This document shows positions 18,576 to 28,539 of a stretch of DNA of 64,000 bases, piece after piece (the first letter of the stretch is position 1; every line of letters begins with the position of its first letter). Both the position numbers and the translations under genes were made by a program. The notes under the pieces were generated by a model. The model searched no databases and was not told where the DNA came from. It was given only the letters and a program-made list of their open reading frames with translations. This DNA comes from Acidobacteria bacterium Mor1 (GTDB lineage: Bacteria > Acidobacteriota > Polarisedimenticolia > Polarisedimenticolales > Polarisedimenticolaceae), in NCBI GenBank assembly GCA_001664505.1, contig CP011806.1, positions 4,904,494 to 4,968,493 on the forward strand, read 5' to 3'.

Positions 18576-19607
18576 CTAGCGGCTGGCCCCGGCGTTGCCC
18601 AGCATCTCGGCGATGTCGTCGGCATCCCAGCGTTCCGCCCTTCGCATCGGGGTCCAGCCCTCGTCGCTGGCGAGGCCGGGGTCGGCGCCCGCCTCGAGCA
18701 GGCAGGCCACAACGTCGCCGTGCTTCGGCGCCGAGGGGTCCATCAGGGCGTAGTGCAGGGCGGTCTGACCCCGGGGGTCCTTGAGATCGACGGAGGCACC
18801 CCGTTCCAGCAGGAATCGCACGACCTCCAGGCGTCCGCTTCGCGCCGCGGCCATCAGTCCGGTCGGGCCGACCTTCATGAAGCGCCAGTCCACGTCGAGG
18901 CCGGCATCCAGCATCTGCCGGGCGACCTCCAGATCGCCGCTGCCGCAGACGCTGTCGAAGGAGCGGCTGACGACACCTCCCTCGGGGTAGATCTCGGCGT
19001 CGATGCCCCTGGCGTGGCCCGAGTCGTCCCGCTCGGTCTGCACGAACTGCTTCTCTGCCTTCAGCTCCCGCCGGCGCTCGGCCCGGGCACGCCGGGATGC
19101 TTCGCCGGCGTTCTGCCAGAAGGCGTGATCGCCAGGGAACGCCTCGGGGTTCCGCAGGTAGCGGGCCAGATCGGAGCGGCCTTTTTCCTCGGCGGCATCG
19201 AATGCGGTTCGTCCCTCGTCGCAGTCGGCAATCGAGGGATCGGCGCCGGCCTCGAGCAGCATGCGGACGATGTCCTTGAACCCGAAATAGGCGGCGGCGG
19301 AGAGGGCGGTCATGCCCTCCTCGTCCCGTCCGTCAGGGTCGGCGCCGGCCTCGAGAAGGCGCTTTACGACCCGCGCAAAGCCGTAGGAGGTCGCCGCGAT
19401 GATCGGCGACTGGAACAGGCAGCCGTCGGGCGCGGCCCCGGCCTTCAGCAACACCTCGATCACCCCGGCGTGACCACGCTCGCAGGCGAACTCCAGCGGT
19501 GTGGCCTGGCGCTCGTCGAAATCACGGTCGTTGACGTCGGCACCGTCAGCAATTGCGCGCTTGACGACCGCCGGGTCTTCCAGTTCGATCGCATCGTAGA
19601 GATCCAT
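18576..19607 (-). CDS. Ankyrin-repeat protein
   Basis: The 343-residue protein has no signal peptide and should be cytoplasmic. Ankyrin repeats occur at about 1-165 (ATPLEFACERGHAGVIEVLL, MTALSAAAYFGFKDIVRMLL) and again at about 220-343 (GPTGLMAAARSGRLEVVRFL, QTALHYALMD). They are separated by a basic, probably helical linker (RRARAERRRELKAEKQFV). Such repeats mediate protein binding; no enzymatic domain is present. The gene has GGAGG-like sequence before the ATG at 19607. It lies between the YVTN/heme gene and trkH, all on the same strand, but the gaps suggest separate control. Confidence 0.92.
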   Translation of the reverse strand: MDLYDAIELEDPAVVKRAIADGADVNDRDFDERQATPLEFACERGHAGVIEVLLKAGAAPDGCLFQSPIIAATSYGFARVVKRLLEAGADPDGRDEEGMTALSAAAYFGFKDIVRMLLEAGADPSIADCDEGRTAFDAAEEKGRSDLARYLRNPEAFPGDHAFWQNAGEASRRARAERRRELKAEKQFVQTERDDSGHARGIDAEIYPEGGVVSRSFDSVCGSGDLEVARQMLDAGLDVDWRFMKVGPTGLMAAARSGRLEVVRFLLERGASVDLKDPRGQTALHYALMDPSAPKHGDVVACLLEAGADPGLASDEGWTPMRRAERWDADDIAEMLGNAGASR

Positions 19608-19661
19608 CTCGAGCCTCCTACCCGAAAGATGGGTTCCCGGTAGTCGATGCTCAAGGGGCGG

Positions 19662-21164
19662 CTACCCGGCGAGCCTGCGGCGGGCCCTGGAGAAGCCGGG
19701 CCGGCCCCGGCGGCGCCCCGCAGGGGGGCTGCGGACCAGGTAGAGCGACACCAGTACCGCGTACAGCTCCAGGCGGCCGACGATCATCAGTGAGATCAGG
19801 ATCAGCTTGCTGACGACCGGTAGTCCGCTCATGGTGTGGGTCGGGCCGACCCGGGCCAGCCCCGGGCCGACGTTGGCCAGGGAGGTCACCGCCGCAGAGA
19901 GCGCGCTGATCGGATCCAGTCCGGTCATGGTCAACGCCAGGGTTCCCACGGCGAAGAAACCGACGAACAGCAGGACGAACGTCTGAATCTGGTCAGCGAT
20001 CTCTCCCTCTACCGGTTGCCCGCTGACTCGCACCGGGAATACACCGTGGGGCCGGATGCTGCGCACGATGTCGGCACGGAAGCGCTTGAGTACCACCAGG
20101 ACGCGCACCACCTTCATCGATCCGCTGGTTGAACCGGCGCAGCCGCCGACGAACATCAGCATCAACAGGATCGCCCGGGAGAAGTCCGGCCAGCGGTCGA
20201 AGTCCGCCGTGGCGAACCCGGTGGTGGTCATCAGGCTCGCCACCTGAAACGCCGCGTCCCGTAGGGTCGAACCGAGGCTGTCGATAGTCGTGTGCAGCAG
20301 CAGGTCCGCCAGGACCAGCGTCGTGGCCGCCCCGAGCAACAGCAGGTAGAAGCGGAACTCCGAATCCCTCAGCATGCGGCCGGGACGGCCCCGAAGCAGG
20401 TGGACATGCAGGGCGAAGTTGACCCCGGCCAGCACCATGAACCCGGTTACGACCCACTGCACGCCGCCGCCGAACTCGGCCAGGCTGCCGTTGCGGGTCG
20501 AGAATCCGCCGGTAGCCACCGTGGTCATCGCGTGGTTGACCGCCTCGAAGGGGCTCAGCCCGCAGAGCAGCAGCGCCGCCAGCGCCAGCCCGGTCAGCAG
20601 GAAGTAGGCGCCCCAGAGCAGCTTGGCGCTGCGGGCGATGCGCGGGGTCAGCTTTTCCGACGAGGGGCCCGGCGTCTCGGCGTCCATCAGCTGCATCCCG
20701 CCCACCGCCAGTTTCGGCAGGAGGGCGATACCGAGCACGATGATCCCCATGCCGCCGAACCACTGGGTCAGCGAGCGCCACAGGATCAGCGCGTCTGATT
20801 CGGCCTCGATGTCGTCGATCACCGATGCGCCGGTAGTGGTGAAGCCGGAGACCGACTCGAACAATCCGTCGACGATGAAGGCGGGACCCTTGATCAACAC
20901 GTAGGGGAGCGTGCCGACCACGCACGCGGCAAGCCAGGTCAGCGCGACGAGCAGGAATGCCTCCCGGCGTTCGAAACCCAGGACGCGGGTGCGGCTGATG
21001 CGGCCGAGCAGGATGCCGGCGCTTGCTGCGATCGCCGAGGAGATCAGAAAGGCGCGGGTTTCGCCGCTCCCTTCGAGCCGGGATAGTGCCGCCGGCGGCA
21101 GCAAGGCCAGGGAGAGCGCGAAGAGCAGTCGCGCCAGTAGATAGAAGACGCCTCGATAGTTCAT
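19662..21164 (-). CDS. trkH: TrkH-family potassium uptake channel
   Basis: The 500-residue membrane protein carries the four pore loops of the TrkH/KtrB family: SGFTTTGASV, TTVATGGFSTRNGS, SLMTTTGFATADFD and TSLANVGPGLARVG, each with the selectivity-filter Gly. Conserved LTQWFGGMGIIVLGIALLP and FVGGCAGSTSGSMKVVRVLV are also present. The C-terminus ends in a basic tail (RRRGRPGFSRARRR). The likely start is the ATG at 21164 (MNYRGVFYLLARLL); an upstream extension to 21272 is rejected. TrkH needs a gating TrkA/KtrA subunit, which is not encoded here. Confidence 0.95.
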   Translation of the reverse strand: MNYRGVFYLLARLLFALSLALLPPAALSRLEGSGETRAFLISSAIAASAGILLGRISRTRVLGFERREAFLLVALTWLAACVVGTLPYVLIKGPAFIVDGLFESVSGFTTTGASVIDDIEAESDALILWRSLTQWFGGMGIIVLGIALLPKLAVGGMQLMDAETPGPSSEKLTPRIARSAKLLWGAYFLLTGLALAALLLCGLSPFEAVNHAMTTVATGGFSTRNGSLAEFGGGVQWVVTGFMVLAGVNFALHVHLLRGRPGRMLRDSEFRFYLLLLGAATTLVLADLLLHTTIDSLGSTLRDAAFQVASLMTTTGFATADFDRWPDFSRAILLMLMFVGGCAGSTSGSMKVVRVLVVLKRFRADIVRSIRPHGVFPVRVSGQPVEGEIADQIQTFVLLFVGFFAVGTLALTMTGLDPISALSAAVTSLANVGPGLARVGPTHTMSGLPVVSKLILISLMIVGRLELYAVLVSLYLVRSPPAGRRRGRPGFSRARRRLAG

Positions 21165-21324
21165 GAGCCCGTTCCCTCGTTCGAGAAACGACGAGGTGGC
21201 GGCCGCCCTTGCCGGGCGGCACACGCCACACGATCGGGCAGGGCAAAGCGAGCCCGTGCCCGGGCCGGTCATCGACCGGTGCTGCGTGGACGTTCCGGGC
21301 GCGCCTGATGTGCGCGCCGCGAGG

Positions 21325-21639
21325 CTAGGCGGGAGGTGCCCTCAGGCCATGGGGCAGGGTGCCGTGCAGGCTGCTGAGCCGGGTCGCATGAACAGGGTGC
21401 CGGCAGCCGCCGGGGCCGAAGCCCTGAGTCGCCGGCGGATCTTCGAGGACCCCATCCTGGGTCTGGGCCTTGCCGCGTTGGCGTTCCTCGACCTCCGGGT
21501 CCGAGGCCCGCTCATCCAGTTCGATCGGCCCCGAGCCATGGAGCGGCGCCTCGGCCGGGCCGGCCTCGGCGGCCAGCGGCCAGGAGGCCAGGGTCAAGGC
21601 CAGCAGCGCGGTCCACAGCGCTTGTTGCCAACGACTCAT
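21325..21639 (-). CDS. Small putative exported protein
   Basis: The 104-residue frame has a good signal peptide (MSRWQQALWTALLALTLA, cleavage after AAEA) and an acidic middle region (ELDERASDPEVEERQRGKAQ). The C-terminal third is compositionally odd and has no recognisable domain. No strong Shine-Dalgarno precedes the ATG; a TTG three codons upstream is an alternative. It could be a real small secreted protein or a partly decayed gene. Confidence 0.45.
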   Translation of the reverse strand: MSRWQQALWTALLALTLASWPLAAEAGPAEAPLHGSGPIELDERASDPEVEERQRGKAQTQDGVLEDPPATQGFGPGGCRHPVHATRLSSLHGTLPHGLRAPPA

Positions 21640-21718
21640 CACGGGCAAAGGTACTCCAATCGATCCGGAGCGTCGATAACAGAGTCACGCCGCTTCGAGC
21701 CGGATTCGGCTCGTTCGG

Positions 21719-22330
21719 TTACCGGGTGCGGGTCCAGCAGGAAAGGAAGCTCTCGGGCCAAAAACGAGAAGGCACCGGAAAGTTGTAGTGGGGTGCTGAG
21801 GGGCTGATCAACAGTGGGAAGAAGCTGCCGCTCAGCACCCGATTCGGGATATGCCGGCGAGTGATGAACGTGGTGGATTCGACCAGCGGATAACCGCCGG
21901 ATAGGGATTCCGGGACTCTCATGTCGAAGGAGCGGGCCAGTTCGTCGGTCACGCTATCGGCGATCTCCCTCAACTCTCGCTTTGCGGGCGTGGTGTCCTT
22001 CAAACTGTAGATCTCGCTTGCGGCCCGTCCAAGAACGTCGAGAGGGACGTGAGTCTCCGGATCGGGGCAGAACACAACGGCAGCCGGGCAGTTCTCGTCA
22101 CCGGGTTCGAAGAGCAGGGCGTTTGCCTGAATCAGGTGCGCCAGTACGACGTGGCCATGCCGTAGAACACGCCCGCTGTTCTTGAACATCGGCCACAGTC
22201 CCTCGTCTCGGTCGACCCAGGAGGGGCGGCGCACCGGCAGGTAGAGCAGACGGTCGAGAAGGGAAAACGAGCGTTCGCCGGGAGCGCCCAGCATCTTCCT
22301 GCACTCGAGGATGTCTTCGCGGCCAATCAT
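21719..22330 (-). CDS. Conserved-looking protein of unknown function
   Basis: The 203-residue protein begins MIGREDILECRKMLGAPGER and has no signal peptide or membrane segment. It contains VLAHLIQANALLFEPGDENC, VFCPDPETHVPLDVLGRAAS and HIPNRVLSGSFFPLLIS. The Pro/Trp-rich C-terminus suggests a compact globular fold. I do not recognise the family. It is divergent from the membrane protein at 22432 with a gap of about 100 bases that should hold both promoters. Confidence 0.7.
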   Translation of the reverse strand: MIGREDILECRKMLGAPGERSFSLLDRLLYLPVRRPSWVDRDEGLWPMFKNSGRVLRHGHVVLAHLIQANALLFEPGDENCPAAVVFCPDPETHVPLDVLGRAASEIYSLKDTTPAKRELREIADSVTDELARSFDMRVPESLSGGYPLVESTTFITRRHIPNRVLSGSFFPLLISPSAPHYNFPVPSRFWPESFLSCWTRTR

Positions 22331-22431
22331 CAGTTCCGGCGCCTTTCTCTGCGGTTTCCGCGGATTCAAGCACATCCGGGCTGCTGCTGGTAAAATTTTT
22401 GACGGGCCGGCGAGCCGCCGCGGAGTCGTGC

Positions 22432-23025
22432 ATGAGCAACGTAAAGAACGTGCTGAGGCAGAAGGGGATTCTCGAGAATCGCCGGGTCGCCCTGTGCGAC
22501 GACCACGTACAGCTCACCATCGAGAGCCGTACCGAGCAGCGCACCGTCGACATTCCCTACGGCGATATCGGCCCCAAGGTCTCGTTTCGCAGCGAGAAAC
22601 TGCAGCCGAACTACGGGATGCACGTGATCACCCGCAATCTGGCCGTGGTCTTCCTGTTCGCCTCACTGTTCGGGGCCTACGACGGTTGGCGTTGGTTCGG
22701 GGTGATGCTCGCCTCGTCGGCGATCTTCTTCGTCTTTCACACGGTGACTGCTCGCCGCTTCCTGGTGATCGAGACCGACAAGGAAGAAGAGCTGGCGCTG
22801 TTCCGCGAGAAGCCCTCCAGCGAGGAGGTCGACGACTTCGTCGAGGCTCTCTTCGATCGCCGCAACGGTTTCCTCAAGGACCGGTTCCACGAGGAACGGT
22901 TCAACGAGAACATCGACCGGCGCGCGTGGCTGCAATGGCTCCGTCGCCGCAAGGTGTTTTCCGAGGTCGAGTACGAGGCCGAGCTCGTCGGTCTCGAGGC
23001 TCCCGTCGACGGCGAACTCAACTAG
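22432..23025 (+). CDS. Membrane protein of unknown function with two helices
   Basis: The 197-residue protein (start MSNVKNVLRQKG) has a soluble N-terminal beta region of about 65 residues (HVQLTIESRTEQRTVDIPYG), two closely spaced membrane helices (NLAVVFLFASLFGAYDG and FGVMLASSAIFFVFHTVTA) and a charged cytoplasmic C-terminus rich in Arg and Glu. This looks like a small PH-like/DUF membrane protein, but I cannot name the family. A TAAAAT at 22391-22396 may be its -10 element, although no good -35 is visible. Confidence 0.75.
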   Translation: MSNVKNVLRQKGILENRRVALCDDHVQLTIESRTEQRTVDIPYGDIGPKVSFRSEKLQPNYGMHVITRNLAVVFLFASLFGAYDGWRWFGVMLASSAIFFVFHTVTARRFLVIETDKEEELALFREKPSSEEVDDFVEALFDRRNGFLKDRFHEERFNENIDRRAWLQWLRRRKVFSEVEYEAELVGLEAPVDGELN

Positions 23026-23083
23026 CCGCTAACCCCCAGGCAGTTCCGGCGTTATGGACCTCCTGACCTGAAGGGAGAACTCC

Positions 23084-23872
23084 ATGCGTTCGATGCTGCT
23101 CCTGTTGTTCGGGGTATGCCTGTGCGGCTGCTCCGAGGGGGCGTCCGGTCCCGGCGATGCGGCCGAACTCGACCGTATTCTCGAACTTCACGCCGAGGCC
23201 CGCGGCGGCAAGCTGGCGATCGAATCGATACGGGCGCTCCGCCTCGAGGTGGAAATCGAGGAGCCGACCTTCTCGGTCCACGGGACCTACGTCGCGACCC
23301 GGGACGGCTACATGCGGGTGGACATTTACGACGGAGACAGCCTGGTCTTCGTCGAGGCCCTCGGCCCAGCGGGCGGCTGGCAGTGGAACGCCGGAGGGGA
23401 CGTACGCCCCCTGAGCTCCGAGGGAGAGGCGGCGCTTCGGCGCGGGTTGCTGGGCAATCTCTACGGTCTCCACGAGTGGCCGGCCCACGACGTGTCGCTG
23501 ACGTTGGTCCCGGCGCAGAGCGGCCCCGCGACCGACTACTGGGTGGTCGATGCGGTGGAAGCGAGCGGGTTCACCCGCCGGCTGCGCATCGACAAGCAGA
23601 GCCACCTGGTGGTGCGTTCCTCCGAGGTGTCGGCGCTGCATCCGGACATGGACGCCACGCCCATCGCCCAGTACACCGAGCGCGGCGATTGGGAGCTCCA
23701 TCGAGGGGTCCTGCTGCCTCGCTTCACCAGGAGGGTCGATCGCGCCACCGGTGAGACGGTACAGACCGCGCGGGCGCGCCGAATCGAGCTCCTTTCCGCC
23801 GCCGAGACCGCCCCGGGCTGGGCTCGCCCCGCCTATTTCGAGCCCCGGAAGCCCACCCCCGCTGCCCCGTAG
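23084..23872 (+). CDS. Lipoprotein with LolA-like fold
   Basis: The 262-residue protein has a lipobox ending LCGC (Cys15), so it should be lipid-anchored. The ATG follows AAGGGAGAACTCC. The mature part begins with the pattern LDRILELHAEARGGKLAIES and beta strands (TYVATRDGYMRVDIYDG, GGWQWNAGGDVRPL), as in LolA/LppX-like outer-membrane lipoprotein-sorting folds. A similar protein is encoded at 59475-60263. The function is probably binding of a lipid or lipoprotein, but this is inference from fold-like features only. Confidence 0.8.
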   Translation: MRSMLLLLFGVCLCGCSEGASGPGDAAELDRILELHAEARGGKLAIESIRALRLEVEIEEPTFSVHGTYVATRDGYMRVDIYDGDSLVFVEALGPAGGWQWNAGGDVRPLSSEGEAALRRGLLGNLYGLHEWPAHDVSLTLVPAQSGPATDYWVVDAVEASGFTRRLRIDKQSHLVVRSSEVSALHPDMDATPIAQYTERGDWELHRGVLLPRFTRRVDRATGETVQTARARRIELLSAAETAPGWARPAYFEPRKPTPAAP

Positions 23873-24012
23873 ATCGCCCGTCCGCAGATTCGGGGTTGTC
23901 GGTGATGCTGCATCGGTTCGCAGCCTTGCGACCGGAGACTTCTCGGGGTAAGTAGCATCGGAGTACGCCGATCCGGTTCGGCTGCCGGCCCAACGACTCT
24001 CGGGGGAGATCC

Positions 24013-27000
24013 ATGCTACGTCCGGTCCACCGCCTCGCGGCGACCCTCGCCTGCGCGTTCCTGCTGTTGCCCGCGGGCAGCGGCTTTCGTGCATCGGCGG
24101 CCTCGGAACGCCTCGAAATCGAAGCGGCGATCAAACAGGCCGTGTTCCAGAGCCGCAACTTCAAGGCCACGGTGCATCGAGTCGAGCCCCTGCTGGCACG
24201 CTACCGCACCCTGGGGCAGACCGGCGAGCGCGAGATCGACGGCATCGAGGCCAGGTACCAGCGCTGGAAGTGGTACTGGCAAGACCGTGTGATGCCCGAC
24301 GGCAGCTATCCCGACCTCAACGCGATCTACGGTCCGCTGATGCAGGCCCGTTCCGGGCTGCGTAGGAGCACGGCGGGTTCGTTACCCCAGGTGGACTGGG
24401 TCAACGTGACCCAAACCAGCGCCGTCGGCGGCTACGACGGCATGGGCCGCACCACCGATATCGCATTTCACCCGACCGATCCGGACATCTTCTTCGTCTC
24501 GGCGCCTCGCGGAGGTGTATGGAAGACCGTCGACGGCGGCGCCAGCTACGCGCCGATCTCCGACAGCCTGCCCTTCGTCAGCGTGAGCAATCTGGCGGTG
24601 GACCCGTCCGCCCCGGACACCATCTACGCGGTGTTGGGGGATCACGTCTGGTACGGACCCCAGAGTGCCGGGATCTACAAGACCACCGACGGGGGCGCGA
24701 GCTGGAACCCGACCTCGCTGACCTTCGACTACACCGCAGCGATTCGAGTCTACGACCTGCTGATCGATCCCGCGGCGCCGGGCACCCTGCTCGCCGCCAC
24801 CAGTGCCGGTGTCTATCGCACTACCGACGGCTTCGCGAGCCACACCCAGGTGTTCAATACCGACACCCGCGACCTGGAGTACCGGCCGGGTAGCTCGAGC
24901 ACGGTCTATCTGGCGGCCTACGGTTTCGCCGCCAGCGACGTGTGGAAGTCCGAGGACGGCGGCGCTACCTGGACCAAGAAGAGCAACATCAATCCGTTCC
25001 TGCCGGCGGAGCTGAGCATCGCGACCACCGCGGCGGATCCGGACATGTTGGCGATCAACAGCGGCGGCCAGTTCTACATGTCCGGCGACTCCGGCGAGAG
25101 CTACACCGGAGGCGTCGCCATCGGGTCCGGCGGCCCGATCATGATTTCCCAGACCGACGCCGACCGGATCTACAGCGGCTTCGTCAGCATCTTCCGTTCG
25201 ATCGACGGGGGCGGGACGTGGGCCCAGGCGACCAACTGGTACTTCGACGGTGTCTTCCCCGAAGTGCACGCCGACCAGCGCAACGTGGCGACGAATCCGC
25301 TGAAGCCGGATTCGATCTACTGGTGCAATGACGGCGGGATCTACGAGCTGGACGAGGCGGCCGGCACCTGGACGGAGTGGTCCGACGGTCTGATCATCAT
25401 GCAGTACTACCGGATCGCCAACTCCCAATCGAACCCGACGGTGCTGATCGGCGGTACCCAGGACAACGGCGGCCGCATCCGGCGCGGGAGCGGCAACTGG
25501 GGTTCCACCAATGGCGGCGACGGTATGGAGGTCGCCATCGACCCGACCGACGAACGGGTGATCTACACCACCTACATCAACGGGCAGATCTACCGGTCGC
25601 TGGACGGCTGGCTCAACGACACCTACGACGACATCAGTGCCAACATACCGGGCAGCCCTTCGGGGGAGTGGATCACCCCATACGAGATCAGCCCGGCGGA
25701 CAACCGTACGTTGGTCGCGGCCTACGACCGGGTCTGGCGTACCACCGACCGGGGTGAGAGCTGGACCGCGGTCAGCGGGGAGCTCGCCGGTGGGGACAAT
25801 CTGGACCACCTGGCGATCGCTCCGGGAGATGAATCCACGATGTACGTGGCGGAGACCGGATCGACCGGCGACGCCTACGGCACCGGCACCGTAGCCCGGC
25901 TCTACCGCACCACCAGTCTGGGAGGTAGCTGGGATCAGGTGCAGACCCCGACCACGACCAACCGGGTCTCGGGCCTCGATGTCAGCCACGAGGACTCCAC
26001 GGTGCTCTACGCCACCGCCGGCGGGCATCTGGCCGGGGACAAGGTCTTCGTCAGCGTCGACGGCGGGGACAGCTGGAAGAACATCTCGGGGGGCTTGCCC
26101 AACGTGGCCTTTGCCGACGTGCGCACCGCGCCGGATTCATCCAACGGCGTCTACGTGGCCGGCGATGCCGGCGTGTTCTACCGGGACGACTCCATGGTGG
26201 ACTGGGAGGAGTACGGCGCGTCTCTTCCGATGATCTCGGTGGTGGATATCGACTTCCAGGAGTCGGCGGGACTGATTCGCATCGGTACACACGGCCGGGG
26301 GATCTACGAGGCGCCGCTGCATCGATTGCCTGCCTCAGACTATTGCGCGCCCCAGCACACCGCCGGTTCCTTCGGCTCGATCATCGAGCTGTGGCTCGAC
26401 GGCCTGCTGTTCGCCAGCGGAGCGCCGACCTCGGTGGTGGTCGAGGGCTACTCGAACTTCTCCAATCAGGAGGCGACTCTGGTCGAGGGACAGTCCTACG
26501 ACCTGCAGGTCGTCGCCGATCAGAGTCACGCGGATTCCCGGGTGACCGCCTGGATCGACTGGAATCTCGACGGCAGCTTCGACGCCGGCGAGCTGGTCCT
26601 CGACGCAACGGGCGCGGGGCCCTGGAGTGTTCCGGTGACCCTGCCGGCCGGTTTCGTCGAGGGGGATGCGACCCTGCGGGTTCGGCTCCAGCGAGGGTCG
26701 GTCAGCCCCGACCCCTGCGCCGCCGCGGGCCTCGCCGGCGGAGAGACCGAAGACTACCGGGTTCAACTGTTGGCCGACGGCGACCTGGACGGAACTCCCG
26801 ACGTGTCCGACTGTGCTCCGGGAGTCAACAGCGTCAGCGATCCCGCCGGCGACGTCGGGTCGACGCTCTCTTTCCCGGATGCCGAGACCCTGGCCTGGCA
26901 GCGCACCCCCGACACCAATGTGTACAACGTCTACGGCGGCACCCGTAGCGCCGGCAGCGAATTCGTGTTGAACCACACCTGTCTGGAGCCCGAGGTGCCG

Positions 27001-27264
27001 GCGACGTCGCTGGTGTTGTCGGGCACTCCTGCGGCCGGTGACCTGGAGTATTTCCTGGTGGCGGCGACCAACCGCTGCGCGCCGGGTGAGGGGCCGCTCG
27101 GCCTGTCCAGCTCCGGTGATCCGCGGGCCGGCGGTACCTGCCCGTCGCCGGGGAATGACGGCGACAGCGACGGGGTCCTCGATATCGACGACAACTGCCC
27201 GGCCGCGGCCAACGCCGATCAGGCGGACGCCGACCTCGACGGCATCGGAGACGCCTGCGAGTAG
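24013..27264 (+). CDS. Secreted BNR/sortilin-type propeller protein with GEVED, Fn3-like and TSP3 C-terminus
   Basis: The 1083-residue exported protein has a signal peptide ending near ASAAS and a helical segment to about residue 115. A long BNR/VPS10-like propeller follows, marked by repeated KTTDGGASWNP and KSEDGGATWTK blades to about residue 770. A GEVED domain (VTAWIDWNLDGSFDAGELV) is next, then an Fn3-like module (YNVYGGTRSA to GGTCP) and a calcium-binding thrombospondin type-3 repeat (DSDGVLDIDDNCP). The architecture is typical of secreted adhesins or glycan-binding proteins. The start ATG follows GGGGGAG. It is convergent with the TPR gene at 27283. Confidence 0.92.
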   Translation: MLRPVHRLAATLACAFLLLPAGSGFRASAASERLEIEAAIKQAVFQSRNFKATVHRVEPLLARYRTLGQTGEREIDGIEARYQRWKWYWQDRVMPDGSYPDLNAIYGPLMQARSGLRRSTAGSLPQVDWVNVTQTSAVGGYDGMGRTTDIAFHPTDPDIFFVSAPRGGVWKTVDGGASYAPISDSLPFVSVSNLAVDPSAPDTIYAVLGDHVWYGPQSAGIYKTTDGGASWNPTSLTFDYTAAIRVYDLLIDPAAPGTLLAATSAGVYRTTDGFASHTQVFNTDTRDLEYRPGSSSTVYLAAYGFAASDVWKSEDGGATWTKKSNINPFLPAELSIATTAADPDMLAINSGGQFYMSGDSGESYTGGVAIGSGGPIMISQTDADRIYSGFVSIFRSIDGGGTWAQATNWYFDGVFPEVHADQRNVATNPLKPDSIYWCNDGGIYELDEAAGTWTEWSDGLIIMQYYRIANSQSNPTVLIGGTQDNGGRIRRGSGNWGSTNGGDGMEVAIDPTDERVIYTTYINGQIYRSLDGWLNDTYDDISANIPGSPSGEWITPYEISPADNRTLVAAYDRVWRTTDRGESWTAVSGELAGGDNLDHLAIAPGDESTMYVAETGSTGDAYGTGTVARLYRTTSLGGSWDQVQTPTTTNRVSGLDVSHEDSTVLYATAGGHLAGDKVFVSVDGGDSWKNISGGLPNVAFADVRTAPDSSNGVYVAGDAGVFYRDDSMVDWEEYGASLPMISVVDIDFQESAGLIRIGTHGRGIYEAPLHRLPASDYCAPQHTAGSFGSIIELWLDGLLFASGAPTSVVVEGYSNFSNQEATLVEGQSYDLQVVADQSHADSRVTAWIDWNLDGSFDAGELVLDATGAGPWSVPVTLPAGFVEGDATLRVRLQRGSVSPDPCAAAGLAGGETEDYRVQLLADGDLDGTPDVSDCAPGVNSVSDPAGDVGSTLSFPDAETLAWQRTPDTNVYNVYGGTRSAGSEFVLNHTCLEPEVPATSLVLSGTPAAGDLEYFLVAATNRCAPGEGPLGLSSSGDPRAGGTCPSPGNDGDSDGVLDIDDNCPAAANADQADADLDGIGDACE

Positions 27265-27282
27265 CCCGGGCCGGGCCGGCGA

Positions 27283-28497
27283 TCAGAGCAGGTCGAGCAG
27301 CGCCTTGGCGTCGGCCGCTTCGGGCGTGTCCGGCGCCAGCTCGAGGGTGGTTTCCAGGTGCCGCCTGGCTGCGGTGGGGTCGCTCGCGGCGAGGACCACG
27401 CCCATCAGGTAGTGGGCAGGGGCGTGGTTCGGCCGCACCGCGAGGATCCGTTCCAGCGGAGCCCGGGCGCGGTCCTGTTTCTCGTTGTCGATATCCAACT
27501 TGGCACGACGGAACAACACCTGTACGGCGTCGTCCTCGTTCTTGGGGAAGTAGGCGTCCCAGGCCTGGAGCCGGCCTTCATCACCCAGCGCGTCGAGCAC
27601 CAGGTAGCGCACCCGCAATGCCCGGGCGTCCCCCGGTTCCAGCTCCAGCGCCCGGTTGGCGGCGGTGACGGCCTCGTCGAGTTCACCGGTTCCGTAGAGG
27701 GAGGAGGCCAGGGCGGCGTGGGCCCGGCCCCAGTCCGGCCGCGACTCGACCGCACGGCGGAACGCCTCGGCCGCCGCGGCATAGTCGCCGTTCTGCGAAG
27801 CGGTGGCGCCCTCGTTGAAGGCGTCGGTGCCGGGGGCCTTGGCTCCGCCGACCGGTACGCCCAGCTCGGCGGCCAACGCTTCCGCCTTGTCCATCACGCC
27901 GGCGTTGCGGTAGGCGGTCAATGCCAACTCCTTGCCCTCCTTGTCGTCGGGCATCAGTTCGCGGTAGCTCTCGATCGCCTGCACCGCGCCGGCAGCGTCG
28001 TCGAGATCCACGCGGACGCCGGCGAGGGCGAGGTAGGCGGGCGCCAGGGTCGTGTCGATCGACGCGGCTTCGGCATACTGTCTTGCCGCGGCCTCGAGAT
28101 CGCCGCCGCGGTGAGCTTCGGCGCCGGCGTTGTAGGTGTCGACGGCGCGGCGCCGCCGGTCGCTGGCCTCGTCGATCAGTTTGATGTCGACCTGGAGGTT
28201 GTCCCCCTCCTTGAGGCTCATCGGGTTCTTGAGCACCGCATACCCATCGGCGCCGACCCGCAGGGTGATGTCACCGGGATCGAGGGTCAGCCGGAAGGTC
28301 CCCTTGCGCCCGGTCTCGGCGGTATTGATCACCTTCCCCGAGGCGTCGACCACTTCCACGGTGGCCCGCAGCAGTTCTCCCTCGGGGTTCTTCACGGCAC
28401 CGCGGACCGTCGCCTTGCCGGCAAAGGCGGCCGGTGCGATGAAGAGCATCGCAAGGAGCAAGAACAGGACCGTCGAGATTCGAACGTCGCGCCGCAT
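27283..28497 (-). CDS. Exported TPR protein with carboxypeptidase-regulatory-like domain
   Basis: The 404-residue protein starts at the ATG at 28497 behind GAGGT and has a signal peptide ending PAAFAG. Residues about 28-110 form a carboxypeptidase-regulatory-like beta sandwich (ATVRGAVKNPEGELLRATVEV). The rest is a TPR array (GAEAHRGGDLEAAARQYAEA, GATASQNGDYAAAAEAFRRA, ASSLYGTGELDEAVTAANRA). It should act in the periplasm as a scaffold. A longer frame reaching 28758 overlaps the divergent gene and lacks natural sequence, so it is rejected. Confidence 0.9.
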   Translation of the reverse strand: MRRDVRISTVLFLLLAMLFIAPAAFAGKATVRGAVKNPEGELLRATVEVVDASGKVINTAETGRKGTFRLTLDPGDITLRVGADGYAVLKNPMSLKEGDNLQVDIKLIDEASDRRRRAVDTYNAGAEAHRGGDLEAAARQYAEAASIDTTLAPAYLALAGVRVDLDDAAGAVQAIESYRELMPDDKEGKELALTAYRNAGVMDKAEALAAELGVPVGGAKAPGTDAFNEGATASQNGDYAAAAEAFRRAVESRPDWGRAHAALASSLYGTGELDEAVTAANRALELEPGDARALRVRYLVLDALGDEGRLQAWDAYFPKNEDDAVQVLFRRAKLDIDNEKQDRARAPLERILAVRPNHAPAHYLMGVVLAASDPTAARRHLETTLELAPDTPEAADAKALLDLL

Positions 28498-28539
28498 GGA
28501 TACCTCGAAATGGGGGCTCGGATGACCCGTCCATGTTAG

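Noticed and set aside
15456-19643. A very long open frame on the plus strand opposite the YVTN/heme and ankyrin genes
   Set aside because: Its translation is Arg/Gly/Val/Gln-rich with no domain, and it mirrors two well-supported minus-strand genes; long antisense frames are expected at this GC content.
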